Source: Candidatus Epulonipiscium fishelsonii (GTDB lineage: Bacteria > Bacillota > Clostridia > Lachnospirales > Cellulosilyticaceae). From it: a stretch of 64,000 nt of DNA. Shown one piece after another: positions 35,345-44,718 of the stretch (positions are counted from its first letter, which is position 1; each line of letters opens with the position of its first letter). The position numbers and the translations under genes are program-made. The notes below the pieces were generated by a model that was not told where the DNA came from, ran no database searches, and saw only the letters and a list, made by a program, of their open reading frames with translations. The DNA lies in assembly GCA_001983455.1 (NCBI GenBank), contig LJDB01000073.1, positions 1 through 64,000 of the forward strand, written 5' to 3'.

Positions 35345-37627
35345 CTATTTTGCTTTTGAGACTTCCACTAAATTTGTATGATAAGCTGAACCACCTCCCA
35401 TATCTGCCAATCTATCTGATGTAATTTCATTTATTGATTTACCACCTTCAACAAGTTTTGGCCATGTAGATTTATATGAAATAAGTGTTCCTTTTTTAGT
35501 TATTGAAGAAGTTACTTTCGCAATTAGTTTAATTGTCCCTCTATCATTAGTCACATCCAGACTATCTCCATCTACAATTCCTCTTTCTGTTGCGTCATCT
35601 ATGTGGATAAATACGTATGGTTCTCCCATAAGTTCTCTAACTTGAGGTACATTGTGCATTTGACTGTTTAGAAGGTTTTTGGTAGATGAAGTAATGAATG
35701 TAAGTGGATATTTTGCAAATAACTCTTTATCTCCTTCTTCACTTTCTGCTGTTGGTACATATTCTGCTACTGGATGAAATCCTGCTTCTTTTAATTTTTC
35801 AGAGTAAAATTCAATTTTTCCTGATGGAGTTTCAAATTTTTTGTCTGCAAAAGGAACATCTATATTAAGTTTTACCCAACCCTGTTTTGTTATAGTGTCA
35901 TAAGTTATTCCTTGTGTTGCAATAATTTCTGTTTCTAAACATATTTTTACTGCGTCATGTTCTGTCTTATCAAATATTGGTTCGGTATAGCCCATTTTTT
36001 TAGCTAGTGCATTAAAAATGTCAATATTGCTTTTGCTTTCTCCAAGAGGCTCAATGGCAGGTGCATTATGTCTTAGATAATATCCTAAATAGTCTTGATT
36101 TAAGTCTTCATATTCAAAAAATGTAGCAGCAGGAAGTATTATGTCTGCATAATCTGCAGTGTCTGTTCTAAATATATCTAATACTACTGTAAATAAATCT
36201 TCTCGGGATAATCCTTCACGCACCAATTTTCCATGTTGAGTTATAGCCATAGGATTGCTATTAAATACTACCAATGTACTAATAGGCGTTTCTTTAGTTG
36301 TTTCTAAACCACCTGTAAGTGCTTTACCTAACTCATTCATATTAATAGACCTTACTGGATTTTGCAATAATTCTTTTGCTTGCAGACCACCTACATAATC
36401 AGGTGCCCAATATGAAATATTTATATAAATATATCCACTGTTAGCTCCCGCTCCAATGGCACCAATTAATGCTGGCAAAAGTGTTATTGCTCTTACCATT
36501 GTACCCCCATTAGAGTTTCGTTGCATTCCATATCCTATTCTAAGTATAGATGGTTTAGTTGTACCATATAATTTGGCAAACTCTTCAATTTGTTCAACAC
36601 TTACACCTGTAATTTGAGATGCTTTTTCCATTGTATATTCACTAGCTGTGGCTTTAAGTTCTTCAAATCCAATTGTATAAGCATCTATATATGCTTGGTC
36701 TTGTAAGTTGTTTTCTATGATATAGTTGATAACCGCTAGAACAAAAACTGCATCAGTTCCAGGTTTTATTTGTATGAATTGATCTGCAAAGTTAGCTATT
36801 CCTGTACGAACAGGGTTTATAACTACCACTTTACCTCCATTTTCTTTACATTGCTTAATGAATTTAACTGTATGAACGTTTGTAGCCGCTTCGTTTGCCC
36901 CCCAAGATACATACAAGTTAGTGTTAGCATATTCTTCAGGGTCAATTCCTTTATCTTTTCCATATGTAAAAGGTATTGCTTTATCTCCTGCTAATGTACA
37001 TATATTTGTAGCAAGTTCAGACGCTCCAAGCTTATTGAAAAATGCATGCATCATTCCATAATTTTGGACAAATCCTAAATTTCCAGAGTAGTAATATTTT
37101 AATACTGATTCTGGTCCAAACTTATCTACATTTTCTTTTATTTTTGTAGCAATAGTCTCTAAAGCTTCATCCCATGAAATTTGTTCAAACTTTCCTTCCC
37201 CTTTTGCTCCAACTCTTTTCATAGGGTATAACAATCTATCTGCATGATATACCCAACTTTTGTAGTGGTTCATTTTTACACATAAACCTCCTGCTGTAAT
37301 TGGATTAGTAGGGTCACCAGTAATATTTATAATTCTTCCATCTTTAACTTCAGAAAGTATAGAGCAAGTATCATGACAGTTTCTTGGACAAGTTTGACGA
37401 GATACTTCTCCTTTTTCTCTAGGGGCAACAGTTTCTAATGGAGTTTCTTCTATAACTGGTTCTGTTGCAGAAGAAACTTCTTCCTTTACTGCTACAACAG
37501 TCTCTTCTTCACTCCCACAACCAGTAAGCCCCAATAATGTTATACTAGATGCAACACTAGTTTTTAAAAAAGAACGTCTACTTATCAACTTTGCAGTTAA
37601 TAATGTTTTAATTCTATCAATAATCAT
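35345..37627 (-). CDS. Tat-exported molybdopterin oxidoreductase (DMSO-reductase family), putative lipoprotein
   Basis: A 760-aa catalytic subunit. The N-terminus has a twin-arginine motif (ISRRSFLK, Arg17-Arg18), a hydrophobic stretch, and a lipobox LTGC (Cys37), so it is folded in the cytoplasm, exported, and probably lipid-anchored. The Fe-S site is Cys80, Cys84, Cys88 and Cys116. Cys210 in ATNICTLAG is the likely Mo ligand. LRIGYGMQRNSNGG and LIPxxT-type MGD segments follow, and the molydop-binding domain starts near residue 630. AGAGGTAA precedes the ATG at 37627. No ferredoxin or membrane-anchor subunit adjoins it, unlike DmsABC. Last gene of the molybdenum island. Substrate unknown. 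Confidence 0.88.
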   Translation of the reverse strand: MIIDRIKTLLTAKLISRRSFLKTSVASSITLLGLTGCGSEEETVVAVKEEVSSATEPVIEETPLETVAPREKGEVSRQTCPRNCHDTCSILSEVKDGRIINITGDPTNPITAGGLCVKMNHYKSWVYHADRLLYPMKRVGAKGEGKFEQISWDEALETIATKIKENVDKFGPESVLKYYYSGNLGFVQNYGMMHAFFNKLGASELATNICTLAGDKAIPFTYGKDKGIDPEEYANTNLYVSWGANEAATNVHTVKFIKQCKENGGKVVVINPVRTGIANFADQFIQIKPGTDAVFVLAVINYIIENNLQDQAYIDAYTIGFEELKATASEYTMEKASQITGVSVEQIEEFAKLYGTTKPSILRIGYGMQRNSNGGTMVRAITLLPALIGAIGAGANSGYIYINISYWAPDYVGGLQAKELLQNPVRSINMNELGKALTGGLETTKETPISTLVVFNSNPMAITQHGKLVREGLSREDLFTVVLDIFRTDTADYADIILPAATFFEYEDLNQDYLGYYLRHNAPAIEPLGESKSNIDIFNALAKKMGYTEPIFDKTEHDAVKICLETEIIATQGITYDTITKQGWVKLNIDVPFADKKFETPSGKIEFYSEKLKEAGFHPVAEYVPTAESEEGDKELFAKYPLTFITSSTKNLLNSQMHNVPQVRELMGEPYVFIHIDDATERGIVDGDSLDVTNDRGTIKLIAKVTSSITKKGTLISYKSTWPKLVEGGKSINEITSDRLADMGGGSAYHTNLVEVSKAK

Positions 37628-37770
37628 ATTGAAATTACCTCTTTTCTGGATATATTTACATACACAAGCACTAATTTTACTTGTATACAATAAATTATAT
37701 CACTAGTCAATTGAACACGCAATTATTTTTCAGTTCATATTACAATATATACATGTATGTATTTTTCTTC

Positions 37771-38700
37771 TCACACATCGTTTACAATATAATTTTCTAA
37801 GTCAAATTTTACTTGTTGCTTCTTAAGATAGTGTCTTTTATCTTTTGCTCGTATCACTTCGCCATTACATTGGAGATACACTATATTGTTATCTATATCT
37901 TCTATACATTCAATGACTACTGCTTTATTTTTTCCATCTTCATTTATTTTTATATCCTCACTCTTGACACATATACATTGATTAGATTTCTTGTTTAACA
38001 TTTGAGCATTTATAATATTATCATATCCCACTAGTCTTGCTGTTTGCAAATGTATAGGATGTTTATATATTTTATCTTTTTTGCCTTGTTCAATTACATT
38101 GCCATTATGTATTATCATGATATCTTGTGAAAATCTATATAGTTCATCTTTGTCATGAGAAACAATAAATACTATACCTGCAAAATTAGATAATAGTCGT
38201 ATCATATCAAATTCTATGTCTTTTCTCAGTCTTGCGTCTAATGCTGAAAATGGTTCATCAAGCAATATTACTTTTGGCTTGCTTGCTAATATCCGTGCTA
38301 TTGCTACTCGCTGTTGTTCTCCACCAGATAATTTTTCAGGATATATATTTAGGAGATGTTCTAATCTAAACATTGCTATAATTTGGTTAATATCTTTAGT
38401 TTTGGCACAAATTTGTATATTTTTTGCTACTGTCATATTTGGAAACAGCCCATAATTTTGAAACAGATAAGCAATGTTTCTTTGCTGAGGGGGTAGATTT
38501 ATTTTGGCATTATATAAAACCTTGCTATCCAAGATAATTTCGCCACTGTCCATTGACTCAAGTCCCGCTAAACATTTTAAAAACAAACTTTTTCCACTAC
38601 CAGATGCACCCAATATTCCAACTATCCCTGTGTTTTTTACTGTATTTATGTCTATACTAAATTTTGGTGTTCGTTTTTTTATATTAATCCTTAAATTCAT
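37771..38700 (-). CDS. modC: Molybdate ABC transporter ATP-binding protein ModC
   Basis: A 309-aa ATPase: Walker A GASGSGKS, Q-loop LFQNYGLFP, signature LSGGEQQRVAIARIL, Walker B VILLDEPFSALD and H-loop VSHD. A C-terminal domain (about 235-309) matches a small TOBE/regulatory region. Its partners modB and modA lie upstream, but a 1.3-kb Rpn-type gene separates modC from modB. The ribosome-binding site is weak (GAAAG). Molybdate specificity is inferred from the ModA/ModB partners and the Moco genes. Confidence 0.85.
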   Translation of the reverse strand: MNLRINIKKRTPKFSIDINTVKNTGIVGILGASGSGKSLFLKCLAGLESMDSGEIILDSKVLYNAKINLPPQQRNIAYLFQNYGLFPNMTVAKNIQICAKTKDINQIIAMFRLEHLLNIYPEKLSGGEQQRVAIARILASKPKVILLDEPFSALDARLRKDIEFDMIRLLSNFAGIVFIVSHDKDELYRFSQDIMIIHNGNVIEQGKKDKIYKHPIHLQTARLVGYDNIINAQMLNKKSNQCICVKSEDIKINEDGKNKAVVIECIEDIDNNIVYLQCNGEVIRAKDKRHYLKKQQVKFDLENYIVNDV

Positions 38701-38755
38701 TGCATCAGCTACTTTCTTTTATTAGTGTTTACGAGTGGAGACTAGTGGAATAGGC

Positions 38756-38770
38756 CTATTTTAATAATAG
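38756..38770. repeat. 15-nt direct repeat, downstream flank of the Rpn gene
   Basis: CTATTTTAATAATAG occurs here and at 40366-40380 inside the 3' end of modB. Similarity extends a few bases further (on the minus strand CTATT follows two bases later in both). Confidence 0.6.
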
Positions 38771-38882
38771 ACCTATATATAGTTTATAAATTTTATTATC
38801 ATAAATTGCTTTTTTCAATACATTATGAGAGCTTTATTTATATAAGTATCTGTCAAATTTTTCGTCATAAATCTATATGTGG

Positions 38883-40205
38883 CTACTCTATATTGCACAA
38901 CTCTCTAAGTTTTTTTATTTGATCTAATGGCAGTTTTGTTTTTAGAGATATTGTTAAATCATCTAACACATCCAACAACTCTTTAGCTATTTCTATTTGC
39001 TTTTGTTCCATACCTTCAGTAATACCAATTTCTTTGCCTTTTTCAATACCTTCGGTAATACCAATTTCTTTGCCTTTTTCAATACCTTCGGTAATACCAA
39101 TCTCTTTGCCTTCGGTAATGCCAATCTCTTTGCCTTCGGTAATACCAATTTCTTTACCTTTTTTAATACCAATTTCGATGCCTTCTTGAATACCATCTTC
39201 AATTAGTTGACTCTTTGTTCCACTCAATTTATACATCACTCTCCTATCTTTTTCACGTAAGCTTTTGCTCCACTTAATTATATTTTCCATATATATATTT
39301 TCGCCAATATTTTCACCTGTTATAATAAAATGACACCACAATGCTAGTTCCTTACTTATTTTATACATATCTGGATGAAATACATCTATAATTATTGCAC
39401 AACCATTAGTATCTCTTTTGTCCACTCTTAATTCTTTTTGTTTCAATTTTCTATGTTTAACACTACTTATAACATTGCTTACTATCATAATAGGTCTATT
39501 GCTATAAACATCTGGAAATTCTTTTGTTGCAAGCCATATAGAATATCCTTTCTCTTTGCTTAAAGCATGTGTAACTGATTGATTTTGTATAATTCTATGC
39601 CATAATCTACCATATGAATGTGTTTGCATTTCAATAACTATCTGGTCTTCTTTATCAATAAGTAAAATATCAGGTGTTGTAGACCTTTTTACTTTTATAC
39701 TATCCATTTTTGGTGTTTCTTTAAAGCCATCTAGCGTTAACTGTTCTGGCACCTCTTCATCCAATATATGTTCTTTAGAAAGAAATTCCTCCATTGTAGC
39801 AAATTGAGGTAAGTGACTAGTTGATATACATGATTCCTTAAGCTCTTTGTTTATGCCAACTGCTTTAAATATACTATTTATAAAAGCACACGTATTTTTT
39901 ATTGGGTTGTAATTTTTTATTATAACTCCAAAAGCACTCTTAAATACCGTATCTTTAAATAAAGCTTGTATAATATTTTCTGGATAATATGAGGGCTTTG
40001 CATCTTCACGGCAAATCCTATTTTTAACCATTTCCTCGAAATTAATTTCTCTAAGATTCCCTTTCCATTGTTTATTTTGTTGTGAGGGAGTCTTAAGATA
40101 TTCTTCCCAAAATTCCACTGGTTTATCATCAATATCTGTAATATGTATTTGTTCCCATTTTTTTATTTCGGTATCAGTCAAGTTGTCAAAATGTAATTGA
40201 TCCAT
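38883..40205 (-). CDS. Rpn/PD-(D/E)XK family recombination-promoting nuclease-like protein
   Basis: A 440-aa protein of the Rpn/YhgA-type putative transposase family. The nuclease core reads TPDILLIDKEDQIVIEMQTH (Asp179, Glu192, Gln194), the E-x-Q variant of the PD-(D/E)XK fold, followed by HRIIQNQSVTHALSKEKGY. The C-terminal tail (about residues 340-400) consists of tandem GKEIGITEG/GIEKGKEIGITEG repeats. GAAAGGAAG precedes the ATG. It sits between modB and modC, where it breaks the usual modABC order, and is flanked by a 15-nt direct repeat. Rpn proteins are DNA endonucleases in E. coli. Mobility or a defence role here is inference. Confidence 0.85.
   Translation of the reverse strand: MDQLHFDNLTDTEIKKWEQIHITDIDDKPVEFWEEYLKTPSQQNKQWKGNLREINFEEMVKNRICREDAKPSYYPENIIQALFKDTVFKSAFGVIIKNYNPIKNTCAFINSIFKAVGINKELKESCISTSHLPQFATMEEFLSKEHILDEEVPEQLTLDGFKETPKMDSIKVKRSTTPDILLIDKEDQIVIEMQTHSYGRLWHRIIQNQSVTHALSKEKGYSIWLATKEFPDVYSNRPIMIVSNVISSVKHRKLKQKELRVDKRDTNGCAIIIDVFHPDMYKISKELALWCHFIITGENIGENIYMENIIKWSKSLREKDRRVMYKLSGTKSQLIEDGIQEGIEIGIKKGKEIGITEGKEIGITEGKEIGITEGIEKGKEIGITEGIEKGKEIGITEGMEQKQIEIAKELLDVLDDLTISLKTKLPLDQIKKLRELCNIE
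39010..39185 (-). repeat. Tandem coding repeats in the Rpn gene tail
   Basis: Units of 36 nt and 24 nt encoding GIEKGKEIGITE and GKEIGITE are repeated with only a few mismatches. All are multiples of three, so slippage would change tail length in frame. Confidence 0.85.
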
Positions 40206-40351
40206 CCTGTGTACTTCCTTTCAAAATTAATTTTTAAAAGTGTTGTATATTTTTTTATTCATTTTTATATTGCTTTATTATATAATTATACCATAAAAAT
40301 AGTTAAGAATAAATATTTAATTTTTGCTAATGCTAGTAACAATATTGCTGA

Positions 40352-41044
40352 TTATGAAAATAGTTCTATTTTAATAATAGGGAGACTAGTTGTCTCCACC
40401 TTGTTTTTAGTCGTAACTTTATTTATAATAAGCATAAAAATAATCGATATTGACATCATTACACCTACCCATATGTATGCTTCTTTATAGTTTCCAGCTT
40501 GGATAAGGGAGTATATTCTAATTGACATAGTTTGAGTTTTATTTGGGATGTTTCCTGCTATCATAATAGTAGCTCCAAATTCACCCATTGACCTAGAAAA
40601 AGAGAGAACTGTTCCAGTAATAATACTTTTATATGAAATTGGTAAAATAATCTTAAAAAAAAGTACACTTTCTTTAATTCCTAGTGTACGGGCGGATAGT
40701 ATTATTTCTTTGTTGATAGAAGTAAATCTTGCTAGTACAGTTTTATACATTATGGGTAAAGAGACAATAAACGCTGCTATTATAGCACCTTTAATATTAA
40801 ATATTACGGATATGCCTATGAAATTTAATACACGCCCAAGCATACTATTAGAACTAAAAAGCGTCAAAAGAAAAAAACCGATAACAGTTGGAGGTAGCAC
40901 CATAGGTAATGTCAAAATAGCGTCTGCTATTCCATTTATCTTATTTTTTCTAAAAACTATATATGCAAAAAAAATCCCAACAATAGTCGTAAGCATTGTT
41001 GATATAACGGCTACTTGTAATGACAAAATAAGTGGTGATAACAT
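40352..41044 (-). CDS. modB: Molybdate ABC transporter permease ModB
   Basis: A 230-aa inner-membrane permease with about five helices. The EAA-like loop ARTLGIKESVLFFKIILPISYKSIITGTVLSFSRSMGEFGAT is typical of ModB, as is LPMVLPPTVIGFFLL. The ATG at 41044 follows AAAGGAG and lies one base after the modA stop. The last nine codons contain a copy of the 15-nt repeat that also lies beyond the neighbouring Rpn gene. Confidence 0.92.
   Translation of the reverse strand: MLSPLILSLQVAVISTMLTTIVGIFFAYIVFRKNKINGIADAILTLPMVLPPTVIGFFLLTLFSSNSMLGRVLNFIGISVIFNIKGAIIAAFIVSLPIMYKTVLARFTSINKEIILSARTLGIKESVLFFKIILPISYKSIITGTVLSFSRSMGEFGATIMIAGNIPNKTQTMSIRIYSLIQAGNYKEAYIWVGVMMSISIIFMLIINKVTTKNKVETTSLPIIKIELFS
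40366..40380. repeat. 15-nt direct repeat, upstream flank of the Rpn gene (inside modB 3' end)
   Basis: CTATTTTAATAATAG, identical to 38756-38770. Joining modB to the downstream copy would still give a short in-frame C-terminus and a TAG stop, as expected if the Rpn segment was inserted at this site. Confidence 0.6.
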
Positions 41045-41045
41045 T

Positions 41046-41756
41046 TTATCTACTCCTTTCAAAGCCATATTTATTAAATATATCTGTTGCAGTATCACTA
41101 AATAAAAATTCCGTGAATGCATTACCTTTTTCTTTATCTATATTGACTACCGGATACGAAATAGGACTGTGAATGCTTGGGTCTATATATTCTAATATTT
41201 CCACGTCATCTGACAAAAGTGCATCTGTTAAGTATACTATACCTACATCCATATTGTTAGTTGCTACCCAATTTAAAACTTGTACTACATCCGTAGCTAA
41301 ATTTACATTTCCTCTGTTTATATCAAACTTATCTCCTAATACTTCTTTAGCATACTTTCCTGCTGGGACGCTCTCGGGGTCTCCTATAGCTATAGATACT
41401 TCATCAAGTCTTGTTAAATCTGAAACTGTTAAATCTTTAATGTCATTTTGTTTACTCTTGATAAGCACTAGAGTATTTGATAGTAACGGTGTACTATCAT
41501 AATTACTAGCGTATATTCTGTCAGCAGGAATAAAAATATCAATGTCTGCACCATGTTCAATTTGCAATGCTAAAGTTCCACTACCAGCATAAGAAAATAT
41601 TATATCTTCTCCGTATGTATCAGTATATATTTGGCCTATTTCATCCAATGCATTTTTTAAACTTGCTGCTGCTCCAACCGTAATAACATCATCTTTTTGA
41701 CCACACCCAACAAATAATAAACTCATCATTAAGGAGAGTATTATTTTCTTGCACAT
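41046..41756 (-). CDS. modA: Molybdate-binding lipoprotein ModA
   Basis: A 236-aa solute-binding protein. A lipoprotein signal peptide ends in LLFVGC. The fold motifs VGAAASLKNALDEI, FSYAGSGTLALQIEHGADIDIFIPAD and NRGNVNLATDVVQVLNWVATNNMDVGIVYLTDAL are those of ModA. The start overlaps the end of the MogA gene by 16 nt, indicating translational coupling and one transcript with cofactor-synthesis genes. Confidence 0.93.
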   Translation of the reverse strand: MCKKIILSLMMSLLFVGCGQKDDVITVGAAASLKNALDEIGQIYTDTYGEDIIFSYAGSGTLALQIEHGADIDIFIPADRIYASNYDSTPLLSNTLVLIKSKQNDIKDLTVSDLTRLDEVSIAIGDPESVPAGKYAKEVLGDKFDINRGNVNLATDVVQVLNWVATNNMDVGIVYLTDALLSDDVEILEYIDPSIHSPISYPVVNIDKEKGNAFTEFLFSDTATDIFNKYGFERSR

Positions 41757-42229
41757 TCTGAAGCACTACCTTTCAATATGTCGATGCCATGACTTAACTC
41801 ATCTATAATAAATTCCAAATTTTCTTTTACTGCTTTGGGGCTTCCTGGCAAATTAATTATTAATGTAGTATTTCTAACGCCAGCGATTGACCTTGATAAC
41901 ATAGCTCTTTTTGTTATTTGTAAACTATTATACCTCATTGCTTCGGCTATGCCAGGGACTTCATATTCAACAACATCTTTTGTTGCTTGAGGCGTTACAT
42001 CTCTTTTGGATAGACCTGTGCCCCCTGTTGTTAAAATTAAGTCAGCTTCATTTTTATCACATATTTCTTTTAATGTATTGGCTATCAAGTCCCTTTCATC
42101 TGGCAAAATAATATAATTTACTATTGTATATCCTTTTTCTGTTACCATTTCACATATTACTTTTCCTGATACATCTTCTCTTTCATTTGTATATCCTTTG
42201 TCGCTAAGTGTTATTATATATACTCTCAT
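41741..42229 (-). CDS. mog: Molybdopterin adenylyltransferase (MogA/MoaB family)
   Basis: A 162-aa enzyme that adenylates molybdopterin before molybdenum insertion. It shows the MoCF-binding motifs ADLILTTGGTGLSKRDVTPQAT (GGTG) and LIINLPGSPKAVKENL. AAAGGAGC precedes the ATG. The stop lies within the modA coding start. Confidence 0.92.
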   Translation of the reverse strand: MRVYIITLSDKGYTNEREDVSGKVICEMVTEKGYTIVNYIILPDERDLIANTLKEICDKNEADLILTTGGTGLSKRDVTPQATKDVVEYEVPGIAEAMRYNSLQITKRAMLSRSIAGVRNTTLIINLPGSPKAVKENLEFIIDELSHGIDILKGSASECARK

Positions 42230-42337
42230 TTTATAAAGCTCCTTTATTTGTCAAATATTAATTATATAGGAGCTTTATGTGCTCCCATAAAGTTATAGAG
42301 ATTTATATTAATTGCTTTATAAAGCTAATTTGCTCCA

Positions 42338-42769
42338 CTACTGCAATATATGGATCTCATCATTCACTTTGATTTCTCCATCTTTTAATACTTTGGCAAA
42401 TACACCCTCTATTGGCATTATGCATTCACCCATTTTATGATAAATTTGACATTTTGTATGACATTCTTTACCTATTTGAGATAACTCAAGCTCTACTTCG
42501 TTACACTTAAACCTAGTACCTATTGGTAGTATTTTAAAGTCAATCCCTTCAACTACAAGATTTTCACCAAACGCTCCATTAAAAACATTTGCTCCTTTTG
42601 CATTAAACTCGTTTATTTTCTCTAGTGAAAGTAAACTCACTTGTCTATGCCAATTTCCAGCGTGTGCATCATTTTCTATTCCATGGTTCACAATAAATTT
42701 GGCACATCCTACATTTTGTTTTTGTGTTCCTTTTGTCTCGCTTATGCATACTGCTTTTATTACTCCCAT
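42338..42769 (-). CDS. MOSC-domain protein
   Basis: A 143-aa MOSC domain. These domains bind sulfur carriers or act in Moco sulfuration; short stand-alone versions commonly accompany moa genes in Clostridia. Motifs are KFIVNHGIENDAHAG, FGENLVVEGIDFKILPIGT and GKECHTKCQIYHKMGECIMP, with a conserved cysteine cluster. The ATG at 42769 follows TTGGGGG, which lies across the stop codon of the upstream MobB-MoaA gene. Confidence 0.9.
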   Translation of the reverse strand: MGVIKAVCISETKGTQKQNVGCAKFIVNHGIENDAHAGNWHRQVSLLSLEKINEFNAKGANVFNGAFGENLVVEGIDFKILPIGTRFKCNEVELELSQIGKECHTKCQIYHKMGECIMPIEGVFAKVLKDGEIKVNDEIHILQ

Positions 42770-42773
42770 TTTT

Positions 42774-44255
42774 TTATCCCCCAATTTCTACCATTGATTT
42801 AATTTCTTCATTAAATATACTGTTTTCATTAAATTTATGACTCTCTGGTTTATTTAGAATTTCGTTTCTTATTAGTTGTGCTAAATTATCACTACACATA
42901 TGTTTTCTTAAATTTACTTTTGCACTGTATTGTAAACAAGTTTTTAGCTCTCCTTGGGATGTTATTCTTATTCGATTACATCTATCACAAAATTTATGTG
43001 TAATTGCCCCAATCATTCCTACCTTTCCTTTTGCTCCATCCATAGTGTAATAAGTAGCTGGCCCATTGCTATTTTTATTTTCGATTTCAGTTAGAGCTCC
43101 AAATTCATCTTCCAAAGTTTTTTTCAGTTCTTTCAGTGAATATTGTTGAAATTCTTTTCCGATTCCTATTGGCATCATTTCTATATACTTTATACATATA
43201 TCATATTGTTTTACTAGCTTGGCAAGCTTAATATATTCATCCTCATTACATCCTTTAATCAAAACACAATTTAGTTTGATATTTTTCATGCCTAATTCTT
43301 GCGTTTTCTTTATTGTATCAAATATTTTATCAAAGCAATCCACCTTAGTAATTTTATAAAATAACTCTCGGTCTAGTGCATCTACACTTATATTTATTCC
43401 ATCTATACCTATTGTTTTAAGCTCTTCCAAATGGGTTCCAAGTAAAAATCCATTGGTAGTAATAGTTACTTCTTTTATTCCATTCAAATTTTTTATGTCT
43501 CGTATTATATCTATAATATCACTACGTAAGAAAGGCTCTCCACCAGTGATTTTTATCTTGCTTATTCCTAGTTGCACTAAATTTTGACATAACCTTAGTA
43601 TCTCAGAATGAGTTAAACTATTGTCTATACTTTCAACTTCATTTGGGAGACAATAGGTGCATTTAAAATTGCATCTGTCTGTAACGGATATACGTGCATA
43701 GTCTATAGTTCTATTATATTTGTCTTGCATTTGTCTTTTTTCTAGTTGATTAGTTATGATTTTAACCGCCTCATCTATGTCATTGATATCTAATTTTTGT
43801 CCATTATATTCCAAATCTTCAATATCTGTTGCTAATGCAATTACATGACTTATATCACAAACAGGACTTTCACTATTGCCTCTTCTTACTATCTCAATTT
43901 TAGGGTAATTAGAATGTTTAAATCCCTCTAAAATAACTATATCATATTCAGAAAAATACTCAATAAATGTATCTTCCTCTACATTGTTTTGATTAGATAT
44001 AATCATATATTTACTTTTAGAGTATATTGCAGTTGCATCAGCTCCACTTTTTATATGCTTGTAGGTATCACTATCTTTTTTGTCAATTTCAAAGTCATGT
44101 CCATCATGTTTTATTGTAGCTACTTTGTATCCCTGTTCTTTTAATTTTGGAATTAACTTTACAATAAATGATGTTTTGCCCGAATTCTTTACTCCACTTA
44201 TTGCAAATACATATGGTTTTTTATTATTGTTTTCTGTAATATCCACTTCGACCAC
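42774..44255 (-). CDS. moaA: MobB-MoaA fusion: molybdopterin-guanine dinucleotide adaptor plus GTP 3',8-cyclase
   Basis: A 493-aa two-domain protein. Residues 1-170 are MobB-like (GTPase P-loop [36 protein letters not shown]). Residues about 180-493 are MoaA, the radical SAM enzyme starting Moco synthesis from GTP. MoaA has the SAM cluster Cys195/Cys199/Cys202, [10 protein letters not shown], a second cluster in [11 protein letters not shown] with a later KTCL, and the conserved C-terminal Gly-Gly. The GTG start at 44255 overlaps moaC by 32 nt. Fusion links the first step of cofactor synthesis with the guanylylation step on one chain. Both enzymes downstream in the window need this product. 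Confidence 0.93.
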   Translation of the reverse strand: MVEVDITENNNKKPYVFAISGVKNSGKTSFIVKLIPKLKEQGYKVATIKHDGHDFEIDKKDSDTYKHIKSGADATAIYSKSKYMIISNQNNVEEDTFIEYFSEYDIVILEGFKHSNYPKIEIVRRGNSESPVCDISHVIALATDIEDLEYNGQKLDINDIDEAVKIITNQLEKRQMQDKYNRTIDYARISVTDRCNFKCTYCLPNEVESIDNSLTHSEILRLCQNLVQLGISKIKITGGEPFLRSDIIDIIRDIKNLNGIKEVTITTNGFLLGTHLEELKTIGIDGINISVDALDRELFYKITKVDCFDKIFDTIKKTQELGMKNIKLNCVLIKGCNEDEYIKLAKLVKQYDICIKYIEMMPIGIGKEFQQYSLKELKKTLEDEFGALTEIENKNSNGPATYYTMDGAKGKVGMIGAITHKFCDRCNRIRITSQGELKTCLQYSAKVNLRKHMCSDNLAQLIRNEILNKPESHKFNENSIFNEEIKSMVEIGG

Positions 44256-44700
44256 CCATTTTCTCTTTAAGGAATATGTTTTGTATTATCATTTCTTTGT
44301 CGACCGCTTTACACATATCATATATAGTAAGTAATGCTGTTGTTACACCATTTAAGGCTTCCATTTCCACTCCTGTTTTTCCTTCTATTTTCACGCTACA
44401 TTCTACCATAATTATATTTTGTTCTTCATCTATTTCAAAATCTATACTAGTTTTGCTGATTAATAGTGGGTGACACATAGGTATTAGATTGGATGTTTGT
44501 TTTACTCCCATTATGCCCGCTACCCTTGCAACTCCTAATACATCACCTTTTTTAGCTGTTTTATTTTTTATACTTTGTATTACTTCATTGTTTACTTTGA
44601 TGCTCCCACATGCTACAGCTATTCTTGTTGTAACATCTTTATCTGAAACATCTACCATTATTGCATTTCCTGCATCATCAAAATGTGAAAATCTACTCAT
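44224..44700 (-). CDS. moaC: Cyclic pyranopterin monophosphate synthase MoaC
   Basis: A 158-aa enzyme converting the MoaA product to cyclic pyranopterin monophosphate. Family motifs: [69 protein letters not shown] and the C-terminal [19 protein letters not shown] precedes the ATG. Confidence 0.95.
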   Translation of the reverse strand: MSRFSHFDDAGNAIMVDVSDKDVTTRIAVACGSIKVNNEVIQSIKNKTAKKGDVLGVARVAGIMGVKQTSNLIPMCHPLLISKTSIDFEIDEEQNIIMVECSVKIEGKTGVEMEALNGVTTALLTIYDMCKAVDKEMIIQNIFLKEKMGGRSGYYRKQ

Positions 44701-44718
44701 ATTTAATCTCCCATAACT

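Noticed and set aside
38997-39206. 69-codon Phe/Asn-rich frames on both strands within the Rpn gene
   Set aside because: They are alternative-frame readings of the tandem repeats in the Rpn gene.
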